The notes: a model not told the origin generated them from the sequence alone. A DNA stretch of 39,453 nucleotides from Desulfuromonadales bacterium (GCA_014860225.1 JACZKE010000026.1:1-39453), one strand, 5' to 3'. Positions 22,504-32,249 are shown, counted from the first letter of the stretch. Numbers and translations are program-made.

Positions 22504-23895
22504 TCAGCAACCTGTTCTTTTCTCAAACTGTGCGAGCAGTTTGTCGGCCCCGGCATGACGCAGATCGGCATAGAGTTCTATGCCCATCTGAAGCCAGCGC
22601 AGGATGAAGTTACAGCTGCTCCCCGGAGGTATCCCCAGGGTGTTCTCCCTGAGATGGTTTTCATAATGACAGCCGCCGGAGCAGAGAGTTCTGGCCCAGC
22701 ACCTTTCGCACATTTTGTCCTTTCCTGCTGTCACATGGTCCAAACAGGAGCGGATTTTTTCCGGATCGGGTCCGGTCTCCAGATTGCCCACCTCGAAGCC
22801 TTTCTCACCCGCCAGTCGATGGCAGAGGTAGAATTCTCCCCCGGCATCGACGGCCAGGTAGCCAAATCCCGCCCCGCAGGCGACAGCCTTGGTCTGCCCC
22901 ATATGCAGACGTCCGAGAAGCTCAATGAGATTGGCAAAAGGAAGGATCCTGCCTTCCCGGGCCACTCTGGAGAAGCGGCGGGCCATGGCGGCGAAACTTT
23001 GCAGCAACACCTCCTCCTGATCCTGGTCGGGGAGCAGGGCTTTACTGATGGGACTCGCTGGGGCAATACCTACTTCATGAAAGCCGAGCGCCATCAGGTG
23101 ATCGAAGACTTCTTCACATCGTGACCATTGATCAGGGGTCAAAGTGACCCGGGCCGCAACCGCAGCAGTGTGGTTGTCGAGGAGCCCCCTAACCTGGGAC
23201 AGGACCTTCGAGTAGCTTCCCTTTCCCGAGGCATAGGGCCGATTGGCATCATGCAGGTCGGGAGGACCGTCAAGACTGACAGAAACGACGACCCTGTGAT
23301 CCCGGAAAAAACTTACGATTTCAGCATTGAGCAGGGTGCCGTTGGTAGTCAACGACACCAGAAGCCTTTTGCCTGCAGCCGAGGCTAATGTCTCCGCCTC
23401 CTCCACGGCTGCTTTTATTGCCGGCATATTGAGCAGCGGCTCGCCACCGAAGAGGACCAGGGTCAGGTCCTTGAGATCTCCCGATTCTCTGACCAGGTAG
23501 CGGGCGGCTTCGCGTGCTGTCTCCGAGTCCAGAAGGCGTGCCTGCCCTCCGTAGGCGCCGCCCTCTGCGTAACAGTAGGTGCAACGTAGATTGCAGTCCT
23601 GAGCCACTTCCAGCACCATGGTACTCATGGGAAATTCCTCCGGGTCGAACCGGACGGGAGGCCACTTTTTTGCGGAGCCCGCGGGTTTCAGCAGGAGGAT
23701 ATCCCGCAACCCTTCCAGTACGTCACGGTCGGATTCGGAGGCTTTACTCAAATCTACCGTGGGCTCTGAAACCCAGCGGCTGATCACCTCCTGCACAGAC
23801 GAGTCGACAAGAAACAGACTCGCCTGATCGACCCCGTAGAGAATCGCCCCATCTTTCGCTTGAAAGATGCTATGGTCGGCCCACTCGTGTTTCAT
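22504..23895 (-). CDS. qhpD: Radical SAM/SPASM thioether-forming maturase for the gamma subunit
   Basis: A 463-residue radical SAM enzyme. The SAM cluster is bound by Cys101, Cys105 and Cys108 ('CNLRCTYC'), with 'LFGGEPLLN' as the SAM-contact strand. A C-terminal SPASM domain contains 'CERCWARTLCSGGC' and further cysteines for auxiliary clusters. QhpD makes Cys-to-Asp/Glu thioether bonds in QhpC. An N-terminal segment of about 90 residues probably acts as the peptide-recognition part. It starts 2 bp after the qhpA stop and precedes qhpC by 55 bp, the order known from other qhp loci. Confidence 0.93.
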   Translation of the reverse strand: MKHEWADHSIFQAKDGAILYGVDQASLFLVDSSVQEVISRWVSEPTVDLSKASESDRDVLEGLRDILLLKPAGSAKKWPPVRFDPEEFPMSTMVLEVAQDCNLRCTYCYAEGGAYGGQARLLDSETAREAARYLVRESGDLKDLTLVLFGGEPLLNMPAIKAAVEEAETLASAAGKRLLVSLTTNGTLLNAEIVSFFRDHRVVVSVSLDGPPDLHDANRPYASGKGSYSKVLSQVRGLLDNHTAAVAARVTLTPDQWSRCEEVFDHLMALGFHEVGIAPASPISKALLPDQDQEEVLLQSFAAMARRFSRVAREGRILPFANLIELLGRLHMGQTKAVACGAGFGYLAVDAGGEFYLCHRLAGEKGFEVGNLETGPDPEKIRSCLDHVTAGKDKMCERCWARTLCSGGCHYENHLRENTLGIPPGSSCNFILRWLQMGIELYADLRHAGADKLLAQFEKRTGC

Positions 23896-23897
23896 GA

Positions 23898-25430
23898 TTA
23901 TTTGACCCTCGGAACGTAATCAGGCGGAACGACTGCCAACATGGCCTCCGCAGTGTACTGATGACCTGCTCTTTCGTATTCCGCTGAGACGTTTACCAGG
24001 CCGGTCCCTTCCGTTTTGTACTCCCTGGTCATGATCTGCCCATAGTCGCTGGTGGGAATGTAGGTTCCGTTCTTGGCGATAGCCCCGAGCCAGGCCAGAT
24101 CGTCGTCATTTTCCCGCGTGACAAATTCGCTCAGCTTGAAGCTGGCGGGAACCGCTCCGAGAATCAGGTCGTCGGCAGCATAGGCGACAGCCTCGAACTG
24201 AACCCCTTCGGCCGGAAAGTGAATTCCGCCGTATACCCGGGCGCGCCCCAGCTCCGGAGTGATCTTGATGTGATCAATCCGGTCGGCCAGTGTCACGGGT
24301 AGCGTATTGAGGTTTTTCACCGTGAGGCTTGCCTGAACAGCGCCTTTACCCTGATAAGCAACCTTTGCGACAATGGTTTCTCCGTCGCGCCTGGCTTCCA
24401 GGACTTTGACGTTGCCGCCGGTGAAATCAAGGTCTCCGGCCTTGATTTCCGGAAGCTTTACCCCTTCCAGGGTCAGAGTCGTGGTCTCTCCGGCCAGAAG
24501 ATAGGATGGGGTCACCTTGAGGATCCTGGCCGGGCCGTCCGCGGGGTACCAGGTGCTCGTTGAGGTGCGGAAATCGGGGGCCGGGAAATGATGCTGCCCC
24601 TTAATGATCCCATCCGCGAATGAGTAGGCGCCCAGGGTCACGAAGTTGTTGTGGCGGGTTTCGGTGCGCAGGGCGTGTCCGCCGTACAAGACAGCTTCAC
24701 CCTGGAAGTGCTCGCTGGTGCCGTCATCGTAGCTCAATGCCCCCGCAACGGTATAGGAACCACTCTGGCCAGCCTTGATCGAAGCGTGACCGCGGTAGTT
24801 GCCCTTGCCGGGCTCATTGCCCAGAACAATCCAGGAGCCGGCAGGGTTAGCCTGGGGCGTCACCCACGGCTTGTCGTAGGGAAGACTTTTGGCCAGGCTT
24901 GCCAGAATCGCAGCAGATTCCTCATACCACTTCATTTCACGCATCTGGCCGTCAATCGCCGGATCCATGTAGTAGTGAAAATCGCGGACCTTCGCCCAGG
25001 CCGACTCGGTCATGCGGTAGGATTTGATTTTTCCGGCGCTGTGGCATCTGACGCAGGTGGCAAAGAATTGTCCCTCCTGTTCGCCCTGAGGTATCTCCAC
25101 CGTCTGCGGGTTGTTGTACAGGTTGAGGTAAGAGACCTTGTCCAATTCCTCGGGCGAGAGGATCTGCGTCTCACAGATCTCTTTCAGGAGAACGTCCCTC
25201 TCGCTTGCATTCAGATCCATATCGTATAGTCGAGCCATGCGATCGATGATGACCCCCCATTCATCGGGAGTGGCACGGATCTCCTCAACCCGGGAGATCT
25301 TTCCATCTTTAGGCTCGTGACATCCGGTACATTTTCCCCAGGTCAATGAATCCTTGCTGAAAGCCATCGCCCCATCGGCCAGCACCCCCATCGACAGTAA
25401 CAACGTCATCAGCGTAATCAACTTTTTCAT
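23898..25430 (-). CDS. qhpA: Quinohemoprotein amine dehydrogenase alpha subunit (diheme cytochrome c)
   Basis: A 510-residue periplasmic protein with a signal peptide ('LLLSMGVLADGAMAF'). It has two heme-c motifs, CTGCH at 34-38 and CVRCH at 126-130, followed by beta-rich domains of the amine dehydrogenase alpha subunit. It carries electrons from the CTQ cofactor of QhpC to periplasmic cytochromes. The enzyme oxidises primary amines to aldehydes plus ammonia. It is the first qhp gene, with AAAGGAGG 9 bp upstream and a 94-bp gap from the RND gene that shows no convincing terminator, so read-through from upstream is possible. Confidence 0.93.
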   Translation of the reverse strand: MKKLITLMTLLLSMGVLADGAMAFSKDSLTWGKCTGCHEPKDGKISRVEEIRATPDEWGVIIDRMARLYDMDLNASERDVLLKEICETQILSPEELDKVSYLNLYNNPQTVEIPQGEQEGQFFATCVRCHSAGKIKSYRMTESAWAKVRDFHYYMDPAIDGQMREMKWYEESAAILASLAKSLPYDKPWVTPQANPAGSWIVLGNEPGKGNYRGHASIKAGQSGSYTVAGALSYDDGTSEHFQGEAVLYGGHALRTETRHNNFVTLGAYSFADGIIKGQHHFPAPDFRTSTSTWYPADGPARILKVTPSYLLAGETTTLTLEGVKLPEIKAGDLDFTGGNVKVLEARRDGETIVAKVAYQGKGAVQASLTVKNLNTLPVTLADRIDHIKITPELGRARVYGGIHFPAEGVQFEAVAYAADDLILGAVPASFKLSEFVTRENDDDLAWLGAIAKNGTYIPTSDYGQIMTREYKTEGTGLVNVSAEYERAGHQYTAEAMLAVVPPDYVPRVK

Positions 25431-25524
25431 AAGCTTTATCCTCCTTTATTTAGATCGTTATCTCAATCTGTAAGCGATGAAATTCGTAGCCAGCAAAGCC
25501 TTGCCAAGCTTCTCGACTTCGGCA

Positions 25525-27852
25525 TTATTTACTCCCAACTCTCAAAACGTTGGCCAGTGCAGGCAAAAGCAAAAGTGCGCCCAGCATGTTCCAGAGGAAC
25601 ATGAAGGTGAGCAGTATCCCCATATCTGCCTGGAACTTGATTGGCGAGAAGTACCAGGTGGCAACCCCCACCGCCAAGGTGATTCCTGTGAAAAAAACGG
25701 CCTTTCCGGTGGTCTTCAGCGTCTCAACGTAGGCGAGCTCCAGCGAGTGCCCTTCGGCAATAAAAGAGGACAAGCGGCTGTATATATAGATGCCGTAGTC
25801 AACCCCGACCCCGACACCAAGGGCAATTACGGGAAGTGTTGCCACCTTCACACCGATACCAAGCATCGCCATCAGACCGTTCGCCAGAACCGAGGTGAGC
25901 GCCAGTGGCAGGATTATGCAGAGTACGGCCTTTAGCGATCTGAAGGTAATGAACACCATGAGTACCACTACGCCGTAGATGTAGAGCAGGATCTTGAACT
26001 GCGCAGCAGTTATGACTTCGTTGGTTGCCGCTTCAAAAGCTGCGTTACCGCTACCTAAACGAAACCAAATGTCTGCGTCATCATTGTCGACAGCAAACGC
26101 GCGCACCTCTGTGGTAACTCTCTGCAAGGTGGCCTGTTTGTGGTCGGCCAATTGCAGATCAATCTGTTGCATATTACATTCGAGACTATTCGTGTTCATT
26201 GCGTACCCGGTCATGGCAATAGCTCGGGCCAGAACCCTCTCATCGCGTGGCAACGCCCAAAATTTTGGATTCCCTTCGTTGCCGAAGAAGCGACTATCCT
26301 TGGCGACCGAGACAGGCGAGGCAACTGACTGCACCCCTTCGGTGTTTTGCAGACTCCAACCGAGGCGGTCGATCAGATCCATCACCTTGAAGCTCTCGCA
26401 ACCACCCTTAGGGGTTCCGACAAAGATGCTCATCAGATCAGTAGAGGTGGAAAAAGTGCTGGTGATAAAGGTATTGTCAATATTGTAGGCCGAATCGGCA
26501 CGCAGCTCGGGAGCCCCTTTATCGAGGTCACCGATCTTCAGATCCTTGCCGCCGATTAAACCGATGACCAACAAACCGACCGCCGCCACGAGCGCCAGTC
26601 GTGCCATTTTGGCCTGTGCGAAGCAGGCGATGCCATCCCATAGCGCCGATTTATCGGTAAGTTTGCTCTGTGCATGCTCGACGCTACTTTGCGAGATGCC
26701 CACATAGCTCATGATGATCGGCAGCAGCACCAGATTGGTAAAGATGATAACTGCGACGCCGACAGAGGCGACCATCGCCAGATCTTTAATCGCGCCAATA
26801 TCGATGATAAAGAGCATGGCAAAGCCGATACCATCGCTCAAAAGCGCCACCAGGCCAGGTTTGTGCAGATGGTGGAAGGCTCGTTTTGCGGCCACAAGTC
26901 GGGTTTCACCATTACCGACTTCGTGGGCGATCACATTAATAACCTGAACAGCGTGGCTTACCGCGATGGCGAAAATCAAAAACGGCACCAGCACGGAAAA
27001 AATCCCAAGCCCATTGCCCATCAGGTTGAGCACGCCTAATTGCCACACCACGGCAATGATCGAGCAGGCGAGGGGAACAACAGTCGCCTTGTATCCTCGT
27101 GAATATTGATAGAGCAGCAGCGTCGTAATAAGAATTGCGGCAAGGAAGAAAAGACCGATTTTGCCAAAACCACTTACCAGGTCAGCAACCTTTTTGACGT
27201 CACCGATAATATGCAGAGTAACACCTTGATCGCTGTATCTGGCCCGAACCTCCTCCAACTTTGCAGCAAACGCATCCAACTCAAGTGGCTGGCGCGTCTT
27301 GGGACTTATCGGCAGGACTGAGAAGTCGATCATCGAGGCTTTGAAGTCCTCTGAGACGTAGCTGCCCACGATTCCGGCGCGAAAAGCGTTAACCTTGATC
27401 TCTGCCATCGATTCAGGAGTGTCGGTAAACTTATTGTTTTCGATCACCCGTCCGCTGCTAAAACCTTCAGGGGTTATTGCAAACCAGAGCATCCCCGGAG
27501 CCCAAAGAGAATTGAGGCTGCCCGTGTCGACCCCCTCCAGGAGAGATAGCTCATCGCTTATCTTCTGCAGGGTCAGCAGATATTTGTAGTCAAAGATCGT
27601 GTCGCCATCGGTGCGCTCCACCGCCACGCGCACGACGCTTGATCCGCCAACTTGTTCGGAGCCGAGAAACTCACGCGCATTTTGTACGAACTCGTGGCTT
27701 CCCGGAATCAGCCTTTCAAGCCGCGTGTCAGGACGCACCAGAAAAGCTTGATATGCGAAAAAAAGGGTCACAATAACACTCAGGCCGAGTATCAAACCCC
27801 TGTTTTTAAAGATGGCATTTTCATACCATTTGAACTTTATTAGACTATTCAT
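25525..27852 (-). CDS. RND superfamily (MMPL-type) transporter
   Basis: A 775-residue transporter with twelve predicted membrane helices in two halves: a first helix near residue 20, a cluster at about 225-395, one near 415, and a second cluster at about 625-770. Two large periplasmic loops lie between. The 'GVGVDYGIYIYSRL' motif in the second half is the usual RND/MMPL signature. Proteins of this kind move lipids or hydrophobic compounds. The gene belongs with the YCF48, DUF1329 and DUF1302 genes that precede it, a combination found in many Proteobacteria. Export or envelope lipid transport is likely, but the cargo is unknown. Confidence 0.87.
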   Translation of the reverse strand: MNSLIKFKWYENAIFKNRGLILGLSVIVTLFFAYQAFLVRPDTRLERLIPGSHEFVQNAREFLGSEQVGGSSVVRVAVERTDGDTIFDYKYLLTLQKISDELSLLEGVDTGSLNSLWAPGMLWFAITPEGFSSGRVIENNKFTDTPESMAEIKVNAFRAGIVGSYVSEDFKASMIDFSVLPISPKTRQPLELDAFAAKLEEVRARYSDQGVTLHIIGDVKKVADLVSGFGKIGLFFLAAILITTLLLYQYSRGYKATVVPLACSIIAVVWQLGVLNLMGNGLGIFSVLVPFLIFAIAVSHAVQVINVIAHEVGNGETRLVAAKRAFHHLHKPGLVALLSDGIGFAMLFIIDIGAIKDLAMVASVGVAVIIFTNLVLLPIIMSYVGISQSSVEHAQSKLTDKSALWDGIACFAQAKMARLALVAAVGLLVIGLIGGKDLKIGDLDKGAPELRADSAYNIDNTFITSTFSTSTDLMSIFVGTPKGGCESFKVMDLIDRLGWSLQNTEGVQSVASPVSVAKDSRFFGNEGNPKFWALPRDERVLARAIAMTGYAMNTNSLECNMQQIDLQLADHKQATLQRVTTEVRAFAVDNDDADIWFRLGSGNAAFEAATNEVITAAQFKILLYIYGVVVLMVFITFRSLKAVLCIILPLALTSVLANGLMAMLGIGVKVATLPVIALGVGVGVDYGIYIYSRLSSFIAEGHSLELAYVETLKTTGKAVFFTGITLAVGVATWYFSPIKFQADMGILLTFMFLWNMLGALLLLPALANVLRVGSK

Positions 27853-27877
27853 TATCTAAACCTTTTCGCTCCTCAGA

Positions 27878-28888
27878 TCACTGGACCGCTTGGGGGGTCG
27901 CTACGGCCAGGGGGCCTCCAAAGCCAACCAGAATCAACCTGTTTTCACTCACAGGCAGCACCGCACTCAAAGGCAGCCCACTCTCATTGGGCTGGTAGTC
28001 AACCTCTTCAAGCATCCTGTCAATGCGCAGCAACATACCCTCATGACCCACGATCACGGCTGCGCCATCAAGCAGCCAAGCCCCTCCCAAAAGACCTGCG
28101 AGAGTTTCAGTCTCCAGTTTCGTCCATGTCTCAGCACTGTCACTGCTCACCCAGATGATGCCACCAGGTCCAAAGGCTATAACACGGTCGCTGCCATCTT
28201 CTCCTCTACGGGCTATGACACCTGGAAAACTGCCGACGTGGTCAGTTTGTATTGGAACGAAACTTTCACCTCTATCTGTGGATTTAAAGACAAGACCCTG
28301 CTCCGAGCCGATGTAGAGGACTCCATCCGCCGAGGTTGTGATATTAAAAAGGTGCCAATCATCGAGATTATCAACGTGTTCGGACCAATCGTTCCAGGTG
28401 ACACCGCCATCGGTAGTTTTAAACATCTTGTTGAAGACACCAACGACAAATCCCTCGTTTTCACTCAAGAAAACCACATCAAGCAGTGGCCCGCGCATGT
28501 CGGCATCGCGATCGTCAAACTGGCGCGTCCAGCTATTACCGCCGTCTGTGGTGTGTACGATCACCGCATCTTCGCCCACGGCCCAGCCCAGCTTGTCATT
28601 AATAAAGGCAACTGCGTTTAGTTGGCTGCGCGTCGCCACAGCAGCCTGTGTCCAGCTCTCGCCATTATCGTCCGAGTAGAGTACATGGCCGCGCTCGCCG
28701 ACCACCACCAGGCGATCACCGGCCTTGGCAATGTCCAGGGCTAGCGAAGACCTTGCTGAATCCACCTTTACGGCCTTCATCTCAATAACGTCTTTGTATG
28801 CAGCTTGTGTTGCAAAAGGGCTGAAAAGTGTAATTAGCGCAACCAGGATCACGCTAAACCAATGACTTTTTCTTTCTGTCGCTTCCAT
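27878..28888 (-). CDS. YCF48-like beta-propeller protein
   Basis: A 336-residue exported protein. ATG 28888 has AAAGGA 6 bp upstream and starts a signal peptide ('SVILVALITLFSPFATQA'). The longer reading to 28954 would lack that site. Repeats of the type 'YSDDNGESWTQA', 'HTTDGGNSWTRQ' and 'KTTDGGVTWNDW' are the BNR/YCF48 propeller blades. In photosynthetic organisms Ycf48 helps assemble photosystem II. In Proteobacteria such proteins accompany RND transporters as probable periplasmic partners. It is encoded 25 bp ahead of the RND gene and after the terminator at 28952-28995. Confidence 0.85.
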   Translation of the reverse strand: MEATERKSHWFSVILVALITLFSPFATQAAYKDVIEMKAVKVDSARSSLALDIAKAGDRLVVVGERGHVLYSDDNGESWTQAAVATRSQLNAVAFINDKLGWAVGEDAVIVHTTDGGNSWTRQFDDRDADMRGPLLDVVFLSENEGFVVGVFNKMFKTTDGGVTWNDWSEHVDNLDDWHLFNITTSADGVLYIGSEQGLVFKSTDRGESFVPIQTDHVGSFPGVIARRGEDGSDRVIAFGPGGIIWVSSDSAETWTKLETETLAGLLGGAWLLDGAAVIVGHEGMLLRIDRMLEEVDYQPNESGLPLSAVLPVSENRLILVGFGGPLAVATPQAVQ

Positions 28889-28951
28889 CTGATTTCCTTT
28901 AACTTCATCAACCATATGTCGCACCCAAATTTTACTGTCCATCAGCCCTGA

Positions 28952-28995
28952 CAAAAAGCACCCTGGATCCGTTATGAAACGGAACCAGGGTGCTT
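28952..28995 (-). terminator. Rho-independent terminator after the DUF1329 gene
   Basis: Read on the minus strand, an 11-bp stem (AAGCACCCTGG paired with CCAGGGTGCTT) encloses a second 6-bp stem and ends in a T-run. It begins about 20 bp after the DUF1329 stop. It should reduce transcription into the YCF48, RND and qhp genes. Confidence 0.88.
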
Positions 28996-29014
28996 AATTA
29001 TGGCTTTTTATCTG

Positions 29015-30373
29015 TTAACGACCACGTCTTCTAAGCGCTGCCGGAGTGAAGTAAGTGTCTGGTTGCGGCTCTGTGGTGTAGCTGGCTGACTTCTTCATGC
29101 CATTCGGGGCATAAATTGTGTAACTGGCAGATTTTTTGAGATCATAATGAGCGACAAAGCCACCGCCGAACATTGGCACTTCAGCTGCGGTAAGCGGGTA
29201 ATAGTAGCCTACACGCCACAGGTTGCCGCTATTATCATACTTGTCTGTCACCAGAATCGTCCAGGAATCCTCATCAATGTAGAAGACACGTTTGGCATAG
29301 ACATGCCGCTGTCCCTCGGCAACGGTCGCTTCAACCACCCAGACCCGGTGCAACTCGTAGCGAATCAGATCGGAGTTGAGCATCCAGTCGCCCCAGTCTT
29401 CCTCGAGGGAGCGTTCATTGGAGTTGACTTTGTTGTTGTTGTAAGGGACGTAAAACTCTTTTTTGCCGACGATTTTGAAATCATAACGCTCTGGCGAGCC
29501 GCTATAAAGGTCATAGTCATCGATCACGTTTTCAGGACGATCTGGGGTATCGAAGTCAAGGTCTGGCAAGCGGCGAACACGGCGCTCGGCGGGATCATAG
29601 AGCCAGGCTTTGCGGGGGACTTTAGCTGGATCAATGTTGTCTATAACCAGCAGACCTTCGCCTGCGTCGCGGGAAGGAGTAAGCGTGGTAGAGGAGTACT
29701 TGTAGAGGGTACCCTCTTGCTTTTCGGCGTCGCTAGCATTGGCATCGAAGTAAGGATAAATAACTTGATTGTCTAAGGTCGTAAGCAGGTCGGCGGCACC
29801 CTTGTACATGGTGTTTTCCGAAAAAACCATATTGCGGGTATAACCCTGGAAGCGCAGCATATGGTTCCAGATGACCTCATTACCATTTTGCGGGATGGGG
29901 AAGGGGATTGTGGCGTGGGCACCGGTGACGCCATTGCCGTCTGCATTCAGCGTAACGTCGGTGGCGGCCTTTTTAATGTTGTCATAATACCACTGGGGGA
30001 AACCGGCACTGCGTCGCGTCGGGTAGACATGCATTCTGAATTCATCCGGGTACGCCGCGAGCATCGCCTTGGATGCTTCCGGGATCTTATCGGCGTATTG
30101 GGCCATATTCTCTTTGGTTATCGTGAACAGCTCTTTATCGCCTGCATAGGGGTCGGGACGAGCGTCACCCTCTTTCCAGCCAGGAAAAGGCGTGGTATAC
30201 CCTCCCTCCCAGGCCGGGATCGTGCCGTCGGCATTACCTGCCTTTTCGGCACCCATCGGGGTGAGATCTTTGCCCAGGCGGGCGGCCTCTTCGGCCGACA
30301 CAGCAGCCGACGCAAAGCCCGCGACAGCTAGAACCGCCAGACAGCTTATCGTTGCAATCGTCTTTTTCATCAT
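29015..30373 (-). CDS. DUF1329 family protein (LolB-like outer envelope protein)
   Basis: A 452-residue exported protein with a signal peptide ('CLAVLAVAGFASAAVSAEE'). It has the family stretches 'LGKDLTPMGAEKAGNADGTIP' region and 'YPYFDANASDAEKQEG', and the end 'YTTEPQPDTYFTPAALRRRGR'. Its fold is thought to be LolB-like, binding a lipid or hydrophobic ligand in the periplasm. AAGGAG precedes the ATG. The gene lies 46 bp after the DUF1302 gene, its usual partner. The function is not established. A role in moving hydrophobic compounds with the RND transporter is inferred from context. Confidence 0.87.
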   Translation of the reverse strand: MMKKTIATISCLAVLAVAGFASAAVSAEEAARLGKDLTPMGAEKAGNADGTIPAWEGGYTTPFPGWKEGDARPDPYAGDKELFTITKENMAQYADKIPEASKAMLAAYPDEFRMHVYPTRRSAGFPQWYYDNIKKAATDVTLNADGNGVTGAHATIPFPIPQNGNEVIWNHMLRFQGYTRNMVFSENTMYKGAADLLTTLDNQVIYPYFDANASDAEKQEGTLYKYSSTTLTPSRDAGEGLLVIDNIDPAKVPRKAWLYDPAERRVRRLPDLDFDTPDRPENVIDDYDLYSGSPERYDFKIVGKKEFYVPYNNNKVNSNERSLEEDWGDWMLNSDLIRYELHRVWVVEATVAEGQRHVYAKRVFYIDEDSWTILVTDKYDNSGNLWRVGYYYPLTAAEVPMFGGGFVAHYDLKKSASYTIYAPNGMKKSASYTTEPQPDTYFTPAALRRRGR

Positions 30374-30419
30374 TCTTCGAACTCCTTATATCTAAAGGTC
30401 ATAACAGCTCTGATTCGAT

Positions 30420-32054
30420 TTAGAATTTGTAGTTGACGTTGAAGTTGACCGTGTTCTGAACTTCGTAATTACTGTCATTGTAATCAGTACGGGCGTAACT
30501 TATGCCGGTCTCCCAATCGTTATGGATAACGGAGCTGAGTCCTACTGAGCTGAGCAAACGCCCCTCGGAGAAATTGCCCGTCAAGTGGGAGTTGCCGTAA
30601 AAATCATACTGTGCAAAGAGGGCCAGGGTGACGTCGACGGCCGGCAGAACTGACTGCCAGGTCGCATCCCATTCAGCGGCAATGCCCCAGGCAGTAGTCG
30701 ATACTTCTTCATCAGAGTCGAGAACCTCGTAGACTCCATCGCCCCTGTCAGCCGCGGCATCATGGTCGGCCAACATGGGCTGTAAGTCCGACATAGGGCC
30801 GTCATAATCCATAATATCAACGCCAAGCTGGATGAATGCAAACTGGGAATCGATTCCACCGATAAAGGCATTACCGAGCCAGAAACCGTGCACCGAAGCA
30901 TTCCAGGTGTCAGCTTCTGTCCAGTACTGGCCATCGTCGTTAAGACCAATACCGTTGGGGCCGCCAAAAATGACGGTGCTGATCCTGCGGTCTGGACGAT
31001 AAGAAAGCTCGCTGTTTATCGTCCAACCACCAAAAGCCGAAAAAGCTGTAGACATGCTGATGCCGAACATATCCTGGTCTTCAGCATAGGTTACGAAAAG
31101 ATTGCCGTTATCCAGGTCAAACCCGACCGACGGCATGGCATCGTTGTAACGGGAATAGTAGATGCCGTATTCAGAGTTACCGATATAGCTTCTGGCGGAA
31201 ATACCCCACTGGTTGCTTTCATCGATATCCTCTTCGCGATCTTCAAAGCCAAAAGCTCCCCCTGTCCAGGCTAAAGTCTCCTTTTCCGCACCGGGTGAGG
31301 CGAGGATATCGTCACCGTAGAAGGTGCCGGTACCCGGAAACATGTTTTTCTCCCACTCCCACTGCCAATAGGCGTCGAGTGAAATATTTTCGGTTGCAGC
31401 AAGTTGTGCGCGAACGGCGCCCAACCCAATGTAGGCTTCCTTCAGTTCCGAACCGGGAAGAACCAGATTGTTGATGTTAAATGGAACTTGCACGGAGACA
31501 CCTTCCATAAAGACCAGCCCTTCACCCCAATTGATGACCTGCCGACCGACCCGGAGGTCCAGCGCATCATCCAAAAAGGTGCCGTAGGCATAAGCGTCCA
31601 GCAGATTGAAGACCCGACCTGAGGCGTCCACGGCTTCATCGCTCCAGTTATCCTTGATGCCGTCGTGGTCATAGTCGTAATTACGCTGCCTATCCATCAT
31701 CTCAGTGTCGTAGGCGAAACTCGCCGTCGACTTAAACCCATAATCCTTGTAAGCAAGGTCCAGCTCAGCCAGAACTTTCCAAACCTGCATGACGATACCT
31801 TTGCCCCGGAAGGTTTCATCACTCTTATAGTTGGGCGCATCGAAGTGTTTTTCGTTGATACCATTGATCGTGTTGCCGTCTTCTGTGCTGTAGGCGGCTC
31901 CGTAGCCAAGGGTGATGTCCAGACCGCCCTCCAGCTCTCCAGCCGAGAAGGTAAATGCCATTACCGGGGTAGTGAAGAAGAGAGCAATACCCGCAAGAAC
32001 GACACAGGTTTTGCCGGACCATGAAAATTTCATTTTACATTTCGTGATGCTCAT
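30420..32054 (-). CDS. DUF1302 family outer-membrane beta-barrel protein
   Basis: A 544-residue protein with a signal peptide ('VVLAGIALFFTTPVMAF'). It has many alternating-hydrophobic strands and a C-terminal 'NFNVNYKF' with the terminal phenylalanine expected of outer-membrane barrels. ATG 32054 is chosen, since AAGGAG lies 6 bp upstream. A TTG at 32057 is the only earlier option. DUF1302 barrels occur with DUF1329 proteins and RND transporters. They are suspected of passing hydrophobic substrates or lipids through the outer membrane. It is the first gene of its minus-strand run, downstream of the inverted-repeat region at 32250-32705. Confidence 0.87.
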   Translation of the reverse strand: MSITKCKMKFSWSGKTCVVLAGIALFFTTPVMAFTFSAGELEGGLDITLGYGAAYSTEDGNTINGINEKHFDAPNYKSDETFRGKGIVMQVWKVLAELDLAYKDYGFKSTASFAYDTEMMDRQRNYDYDHDGIKDNWSDEAVDASGRVFNLLDAYAYGTFLDDALDLRVGRQVINWGEGLVFMEGVSVQVPFNINNLVLPGSELKEAYIGLGAVRAQLAATENISLDAYWQWEWEKNMFPGTGTFYGDDILASPGAEKETLAWTGGAFGFEDREEDIDESNQWGISARSYIGNSEYGIYYSRYNDAMPSVGFDLDNGNLFVTYAEDQDMFGISMSTAFSAFGGWTINSELSYRPDRRISTVIFGGPNGIGLNDDGQYWTEADTWNASVHGFWLGNAFIGGIDSQFAFIQLGVDIMDYDGPMSDLQPMLADHDAAADRGDGVYEVLDSDEEVSTTAWGIAAEWDATWQSVLPAVDVTLALFAQYDFYGNSHLTGNFSEGRLLSSVGLSSVIHNDWETGISYARTDYNDSNYEVQNTVNFNVNYKF

Positions 32055-32249
32055 CAATATCTCCTTGTTTTGAAATGTTCATCTTATGAAAACTACGGCT
32101 TTCTTTAAATTCTCCTTTTCTTTAAATGCTAACCACATTTCCATCTGCAAAAAATCACTTATCAAAAGTCAAAACCTCTAGAGCATAATGAGCAACCGGT
32201 CTGGCTACAAATGAGTGGAAGGCTAACGGATCCTATTCAGTGACAAATC

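Noticed and set aside
25492-25507. Sigma-54-like TTGGCAAGGCTTTGCT on the minus strand upstream of qhpA
   Set aside because: The gap between the GG and GC elements is 9 bp instead of the required 10, and -24/-12 spacing is rigid.
32190-32207. Minus-strand TAGCCAGACCGGTTGCT upstream of the DUF1302 gene as a sigma-54 promoter
   Set aside because: The -12 part is good, but the -24 part matches only three of six bases and lacks the GG pair.
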